From Rhodopirellula bahusiensis (GTDB taxonomy: Bacteria; Planctomycetota; Planctomycetia; Pirellulales; Pirellulaceae), in assembly GCF_002727185.1 (NCBI RefSeq), contig NZ_NIZW01000006.1, positions 1 to 64,000 of the forward strand: a stretch of 64,000 bases of DNA, in the 5' to 3' direction. Positions 59,686-64,000 of this stretch are shown in pieces (positions within the stretch are counted from its first letter, which is position 1; the number at the start of each line of letters is the position of its first letter). Both the position numbers and the translations under genes were made by a program. Under the pieces are notes generated by a model, which saw only the letters and a program-made list of their open reading frames with translations, searched no databases and had not been told where the DNA came from.

Positions 59686-62600
59686 TTACTCTAACTCCGT
59701 CTTGTGCTCTTCAACGATTCGCTCCGCTTCGCGATCATAAGACTCCGCGACCCCTCGTAGCGTTGTCGCCAGGCGATGGAATCCAGCGTCTTCCATCTCC
59801 TCGGCTTGCCCACGATACTTGGCAGCCAAGTCCCTTTCTGGCTTACCCGTTGGGTCGACGCAATGCACGCCCCGCGAATTATGGATCGCCATCGCAAATC
59901 CCCGTCGTATTTCTTCTGAGTCGTCTGCGTTAAGAACTTCCGCAACGGCACAGTGGATCGTCAAACCGCTCGGGTCCGGTGGGCTATGAATCAGGACATT
60001 GCCGGCATTTGAAAGCGCCACCTCAAGATGGCCGGAATCCGATGCAGATTGCCTTACATCATCAATCCACCGCTTGAAGGCAGGGCCAGAGAAATTGCCA
60101 AGTCTATCCGTTCCGGGGGGCGTGCGCCATTCGTGAAGAAGCCGCCACGCATTCGTCGCCAACGTCCGTTCTTCTTCAGACGGTTCTTCGTCGCTCGGTG
60201 TCACGTTCCTCGAGCGAAAGATCATGCGTATGAGTTCACAAAAGAACGCGGGATCGTTTGCAAGACGACTTTCGAGGTATCTAGGCGTCGCACCATGATG
60301 TCCGTCCAATAACGCAACGTATGCCCATTCAATTCTAAATAAGTCTTCCTCATTCGTTTCGGGGTCTTCCTGAAGAGACTTAATGACTTGAACGGCATGG
60401 TAGCCATCTCCACTTGTGGGGTTGGATGAGACGGCATCAAGCAATGCTCTAACCGCCTGCTGCTTGTTCAGCCGCTCATTGTCGTGCGCCAGTTTTGCAA
60501 GACAATCAATTGCTGCCCATGGCCGCTCGTGTTCAAGTAGATTCTCGATGGCCGTACATAAACGGCCTTCTGCTTGATAAGGATTAACTACCACCTTTCT
60601 CCAATACTCGGACGTATCATCCTTTAGCAACTGATCTACTCGCTGCCATGTATTGTTCACAAACGGAAGGATCGAAAGACTCCTGCCAATGTCTTCTTTC
60701 GACCAAGCCGATACGAAGGTCGCATCCACCCAAGCCCATCCCTTCTCCTGAAACCTGCCCCACACGAATCCGGCGGCTAGCCCAGAGTGCTTTTCATTGG
60801 ACGCATTCAGCATCGACGGCAGCACCGAGGCATCGACATCTTCAACAGCAATGCGGCCGAGTGAAAAGCCAACCTGTTGAGGTGACTCCACACTTTCAGC
60901 AAAACGAACCGCGTGTTCGATTCCACCAGCATCAAGAAGATCTTGCATGACCTTATGCCTACGCAATTCGAGCTGTTTTTTTTGTTCCTGCCAGTTCCCG
61001 CTCTCTTCGTACAGCTCCCAATCACGTCCGCAGAATAATCGCTGGTAGCGATTCGAAGGGTCCTTGGGTGCCAGTACAGCCGCAGCCGCTTCGATCTGTG
61101 AAACAAGATCATCTGGAAATGCCCAGTCAGCGTCCGAATAGCGTCGATGTTTCGAAGCCACTTCTACAAGCGCAGTCCACAAGCCGAGCCTCTCCACTTC
61201 CAACTTGCTTGTGATCTCATCTGACGAAATGTGGCCCAAAAGCCTCTCGCATGCTGGCCGTGGCAAATTGTCAAGATGCTCAATCAGCTGATTGAGCTTT
61301 GACATTTCGTTCTCAGCGATGCCGACGGCCATTTCAGCATAGTTGCAGATTTGTTCCCAATGCTCTTCCTGTGTAGTGCCATCCTCCCAATCATCAGGAA
61401 TGACTCGCCGCCAAATTGGTTTATGCGTGCCGCTGCTTGCAGAAACCTGACCAGGCAGCAGATTAAGGAGAAGTTTCCACGCGATCTCCGGAGATTCTTT
61501 ACACAATGTCCGAACCGCGATCTTGCGCTTTTCAATAGACGCCGTAGTTTGAGGAAACCAAGGAAGGAAAATGTGCGCGAGCGAGCTGGCCGGTCGGTTG
61601 GCCCATTGCCCTCCGGGGTCTCGCTCCGCAAGCCGGGCGAGAACGACCGTCGCACGGACGATGTCCGTCTCACTCCAGGCGATAGACTCCAGGGCCCAAA
61701 GGAGACCTGTCACATAATTACGTCCGGTAATACCTTTGCCCTCTTGGGAAAATAACTCATCGAATGGACATGGCTGTTGACGTAATGCAGCCTCAACAGC
61801 GCTCAGAAACTCCTCTGGTGATGTCTCGGCAAGGAGCGGAAGCAGATCGTTGATGCTTCCCCAAAATCGCCAGTCGGTATCCTGGAGCAGTTCACGAATC
61901 ACCTCTACAGCGATCGTGCGCGGCTTGTCTCGCGAGCAGTTCTCTAGGCACTCGGGGCGGCCTCCCACCAATGCAAGACTTTCGGCAAGTCCTTTTCGTA
62001 GGTAGCGAGAATGGGCAAGAACTTTTCCGTGGATGTTAGCTGTAAGTCTCTCGTTGGGATTTAAATCAAATTGGGGATCAATCTCTGGCAATACGGCCAG
62101 CGCGCATCTCTTAAACGCATCCAGATGGGCGTCAAATACGCTGGGGCCAAGAGCCTGCCAAAGGTCGCCACGTTGCCTGACTGACCACACACCATTTCCC
62201 AGACTTAACGGGCTATCTGGTAATAGCAGAACCTGCCGGATTTTCGACTGCCAGTCCTCAAATGGAACGTCAACCAGCCGCCGAGCGATTTCGATGTCCG
62301 TCTCCGAATTCTCGTCCCACGATCCCAATAGATTCGTGATAACCAGCGCGGAAGCAAACTCCGAAGTGTTCCAATCGTGGACTTTTCGTGGCGGCAGGGT
62401 ATGAGATAGAGACTCAGGCATCTGTCGAACGGCGCGTTTCTCGAACGCAGATCGAAGATCATGTTGTACGGACTTGCAAGTAATCGTTCCTGCATTCTGA
62501 TTGGCAAAAGCCACCTCCTGTACAATCAGCGCCCAGAGAGATGCCGCGTTTTTCGGTGAATACTGCCCGATCAACGAATGCAGGATCGCGTGCATTACGC

Positions 62601-63225
62601 CCGATCGGATGTCCAGATCGTATCCGAGCAAGTGGAAATGTCGCAGGAATTGAAAAATATCATCGTCCGTTATTGCCTCGCCTTTCGCCGAATCAAGATG
62701 TGACCGAAAAGCCTGAAGCTTCTTTCTTTTCGACGCACTGCTGAAATTCGTCGTCTCAACTTTCTCGATGAACTCTTGCGGGGATTCGGACGAGCGGGAC
62801 CACTCAAGGAGCACGCGAACATCGGTGATATCCGTTGCGCTCAGAGGACCTGTTATAAGCGCAATCGCATCCTTTCCTGTTGTGAATATGCTCCCATTAC
62901 TGAAGTCATTCCAAGCGCCTCGGATCACGTCGGCGAATACGGTATTGTTCTCGGTAATTGTAATTGAATGTTTGATCTGGCCCAGGATCTTCCGTTCCTC
63001 CGAATCACCTTCATCACCCGTAAAGACAATAAGGTCATCGGTGTGATAGCCAGCGTATTTCCCTTGCAGCTTGAGTTTCCGAATTGGCCGGCAAGGCAAA
63101 CATGGTGCGAATCCTCCCGCAAGCATCAGGGCAACAAACGAAGCCTGGACCTGTACTTCGAAGTTTACGCCGCCACCGCCTGTGGAAAATGGGTTGCTGA
63201 TTTGCTTGCCATCGCTTGCCATCAT
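59686..63225 (-). CDS. Putative defence protein: PD-(D/E)xK-like nuclease plus helical repeats
   Basis: 1179 residues, no signal peptide. The N terminus (about 12-220) begins NPFSTGGGGVNFEVQVQASF and reads as a Cap4/Mrr-like nuclease: E23 in NFEVQVQA, D63-D64 in HTDDLIVF, Q83-I-K85 in LGQIKHS, then 'FADVIRGAWNDFSNGSIFTTGKDAIALITGPLSATD'. Comparable starts occur on large STAND-type antiphage proteins. No Walker A motif is visible anywhere. The rest is helical and Trp/Leu-rich, with HEAT/TPR-like segments, as in sensor regions. The start overlaps the hsdM remnant stop (ATGA) and an hsdR remnant follows 52 bp downstream, so it sits in a former restriction locus. The defence role is inference. 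Confidence 0.7.
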   Translation of the reverse strand: MMASDGKQISNPFSTGGGGVNFEVQVQASFVALMLAGGFAPCLPCRPIRKLKLQGKYAGYHTDDLIVFTGDEGDSEERKILGQIKHSITITENNTVFADVIRGAWNDFSNGSIFTTGKDAIALITGPLSATDITDVRVLLEWSRSSESPQEFIEKVETTNFSSASKRKKLQAFRSHLDSAKGEAITDDDIFQFLRHFHLLGYDLDIRSGVMHAILHSLIGQYSPKNAASLWALIVQEVAFANQNAGTITCKSVQHDLRSAFEKRAVRQMPESLSHTLPPRKVHDWNTSEFASALVITNLLGSWDENSETDIEIARRLVDVPFEDWQSKIRQVLLLPDSPLSLGNGVWSVRQRGDLWQALGPSVFDAHLDAFKRCALAVLPEIDPQFDLNPNERLTANIHGKVLAHSRYLRKGLAESLALVGGRPECLENCSRDKPRTIAVEVIRELLQDTDWRFWGSINDLLPLLAETSPEEFLSAVEAALRQQPCPFDELFSQEGKGITGRNYVTGLLWALESIAWSETDIVRATVVLARLAERDPGGQWANRPASSLAHIFLPWFPQTTASIEKRKIAVRTLCKESPEIAWKLLLNLLPGQVSASSGTHKPIWRRVIPDDWEDGTTQEEHWEQICNYAEMAVGIAENEMSKLNQLIEHLDNLPRPACERLLGHISSDEITSKLEVERLGLWTALVEVASKHRRYSDADWAFPDDLVSQIEAAAAVLAPKDPSNRYQRLFCGRDWELYEESGNWQEQKKQLELRRHKVMQDLLDAGGIEHAVRFAESVESPQQVGFSLGRIAVEDVDASVLPSMLNASNEKHSGLAAGFVWGRFQEKGWAWVDATFVSAWSKEDIGRSLSILPFVNNTWQRVDQLLKDDTSEYWRKVVVNPYQAEGRLCTAIENLLEHERPWAAIDCLAKLAHDNERLNKQQAVRALLDAVSSNPTSGDGYHAVQVIKSLQEDPETNEEDLFRIEWAYVALLDGHHGATPRYLESRLANDPAFFCELIRMIFRSRNVTPSDEEPSEEERTLATNAWRLLHEWRTPPGTDRLGNFSGPAFKRWIDDVRQSASDSGHLEVALSNAGNVLIHSPPDPSGLTIHCAVAEVLNADDSEEIRRGFAMAIHNSRGVHCVDPTGKPERDLAAKYRGQAEEMEDAGFHRLATTLRGVAESYDREAERIVEEHKTELE

Positions 63226-63482
63226 ACCACTCTCTCGGCTTCGTACTCGTCTTCGGAGTAGTCACTTGGATCCAAGTAGTAGTCTTGGTCCGGGTTCCGT
63301 AAGTGCGCAGCGACTTCGTTTTGGCGAAGCTCAAACGCGTCCGAAACGTACTTCAGAAAGATCAACCCCAACACGGCGTGCTTGTAGACGGCTGCGTCCA
63401 GGTTGGATCGAAGTTTGTCCGCTGCCGTCCAAAGTTTCTTGTCGAGATCCTTGAGGAACTTCTGGCCATCCGCCTCTGACAT
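63222..63482 (-). pseudogene. hsdM: HsdM N-terminal remnant, 86 residues
   Basis: 'LDKKLWTAADKLRSNLDAAVYKHAVLGLIFLKYVSDAFE' is the unmistakable start of type I methyltransferase HsdM, and 'DQDYYLDPSDYSEDEYEAE' is the next family segment, after which the chain ends with VV and a TGA. Normal HsdM is about 500 residues; all SAM-binding and NPPF motifs are missing. The stop overlaps the ATG of the 1179-residue gene, so the surviving hsdM promoter and ribosome site probably now drive that gene. It could instead be a retained small protein that binds the new partner. Confidence 0.85.
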
Positions 63483-63520
63483 AGGCTTGCTTCATTCATT
63501 GAAATTGCGAACACACATTG

Positions 63521-63541
63521 CCACGTGAATCCCTCACGTGG
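63521..63541. promoter_or_regulatory. Perfect 8-bp palindrome in the divergent promoter region
   Basis: CCACGTGA-ATCCC-TCACGTGG, located 39 bp upstream of the hsdM remnant start and 120 bp upstream of the HIT gene. It could be an operator for the divergent pair or a leader hairpin. Confidence 0.5.
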
Positions 63542-63660
63542 TTGCAAACTGAAGCCCATCATCCTATTGTGCCAGAGACGACGGGACAAGCAGGCAGGGG
63601 GTCTGCCGGGCTCCAGTAGGTGAACTCGCTGGTTCGACACGACACACGTTTGAGTAACGC

Positions 63661-64000
63661 ATGGATCGCTCACCGTTCTTAAGCGTCAACGAAAAGGATT
63701 GGATCGCTTCGAACGAACTGGCGTTCGCGTTCCTCGATCGTTTTCCGGTGACACGCGGCCATGCATTGGTGGTGACTCGTCGGGTGGTGCCGACTTGGTT
63801 TGATGCGTCGCCAGAAGAACAAGCTGCGCTGATGAGCTTGGTCAACGTGGTCAAGCAACGGCTGGATGAAACGCTGGCCCCCAAGCCCACTGGATACAAC
63901 GTCGGTTTCAACTGCGGCGAAACCGCTGGCCAAACGGTCATGCATGTTCACGTTCATGTGATCCCTCGCTACCTCGGCGATGTGCCGGATCCACGGGGCG
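63661..64000 (+). CDS. HIT-family nucleotide hydrolase (partial)
   Basis: 113 codons from the ATG at 63661, open to the window end. 'FLDRFPVTRGHALVVTRR' is the conserved N-terminal HIT segment. 'NVGFNCGETAGQTVMHVHVHVIPRYLGD' carries the His-x-His-x-His triad with the usual GQTV before it. HIT proteins hydrolyse or transfer nucleotidyl groups (for example AppppA or AMP-lysine). The gene is divergent from the former restriction locus. HIT domains are sometimes fused to other domains further on, which cannot be seen here. Confidence 0.9.
   Translation, partial: MDRSPFLSVNEKDWIASNELAFAFLDRFPVTRGHALVVTRRVVPTWFDASPEEQAALMSLVNVVKQRLDETLAPKPTGYNVGFNCGETAGQTVMHVHVHVIPRYLGDVPDPRG

Overview
The window reads as chromosomal DNA of a marine planctomycete close to Rhodopirellula. 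The evidence is four formylglycine-type sulfatases, two DUF1559 pseudopilin-like proteins, a PSCyt1/DUF1549/DUF1553 cytochrome followed by a DUF1501 protein, an rvs1-type ECF sigma factor coupled to a FecR/LamG protein, and a mitochondrial-type EF-G. No 16S or other species-level marker is present, so the genus is an inference.

Layout. 0.3-3.5 kb: a Cys-rich secreted protein, a DUF1559 protein and a DUF4198 protein. 3.8-5.8 kb: a flavodoxin-fold protein and a Tat-exported Gfo/Idh/MocA oxidoreductase. 5.9-13.4 kb, all on the minus strand: two hypothetical proteins, a sulfatase / PQQ-propeller lipoprotein / sulfatase cluster, and two small membrane proteins. 13.8-17.7 kb: tyrA and a purL with PurS-like domains fused at its N terminus but no glutaminase. 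17.9-19.5 kb: a second Cys/His-rich protein next to a DUF1559 protein that carries an internal His/Asp-rich loop. 19.5-24.2 kb, minus strand: an RdgC-like protein, a secreted LTxxQ-type helical protein, 5-formyl-THF cyclo-ligase and rhamnulokinase. 25.3-33.5 kb: rpoB and rpoC without ribosomal protein neighbours, then a strong terminator and an 8-bp tandem repeat of 20 units. 33.8-43.6 kb: a polysaccharide-degradation and regulation block (sulfatase, sigma factor, FecR/LamG, sulfatase, PSCyt1-DUF1553, DUF1501). 43.7-53.7 kb: a PhoPQ-related hydrolase, YjbQ, EF-G, purine nucleoside phosphorylase, a GXGXG-domain protein, a vWA protein, metK and a metallophosphoesterase.

From tRNA-Arg(CCT) at 53.76 kb to about 63.6 kb the character changes to an accessory island: short genes, long gaps, repeats and pseudogenes. 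It holds three relatives of an excisionase-like helix-turn-helix gene. One is frameshifted by a single lost base. The other two each follow a duplicated leader of about 255 bp that contains three conserved 7-bp hairpins, one of them with a compensatory C-G to T-A change. Next come a GIY-YIG-type protein, a NERD/zinc-ribbon protein and a wrecked type I restriction locus. In that locus an 86-codon hsdM N-terminal remnant overlaps by ATGA the start of a 1179-residue protein, and a degenerate hsdR lies 52 bp beyond its end. The 1179-residue protein has an N-terminal PD-(D/E)xK-like nuclease region, no visible P-loop and a long helical body. It is the best candidate here for an undescribed defence system, and the hairpin leaders are the best candidate for an undescribed RNA or DNA element. 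The window ends inside a HIT-family gene.
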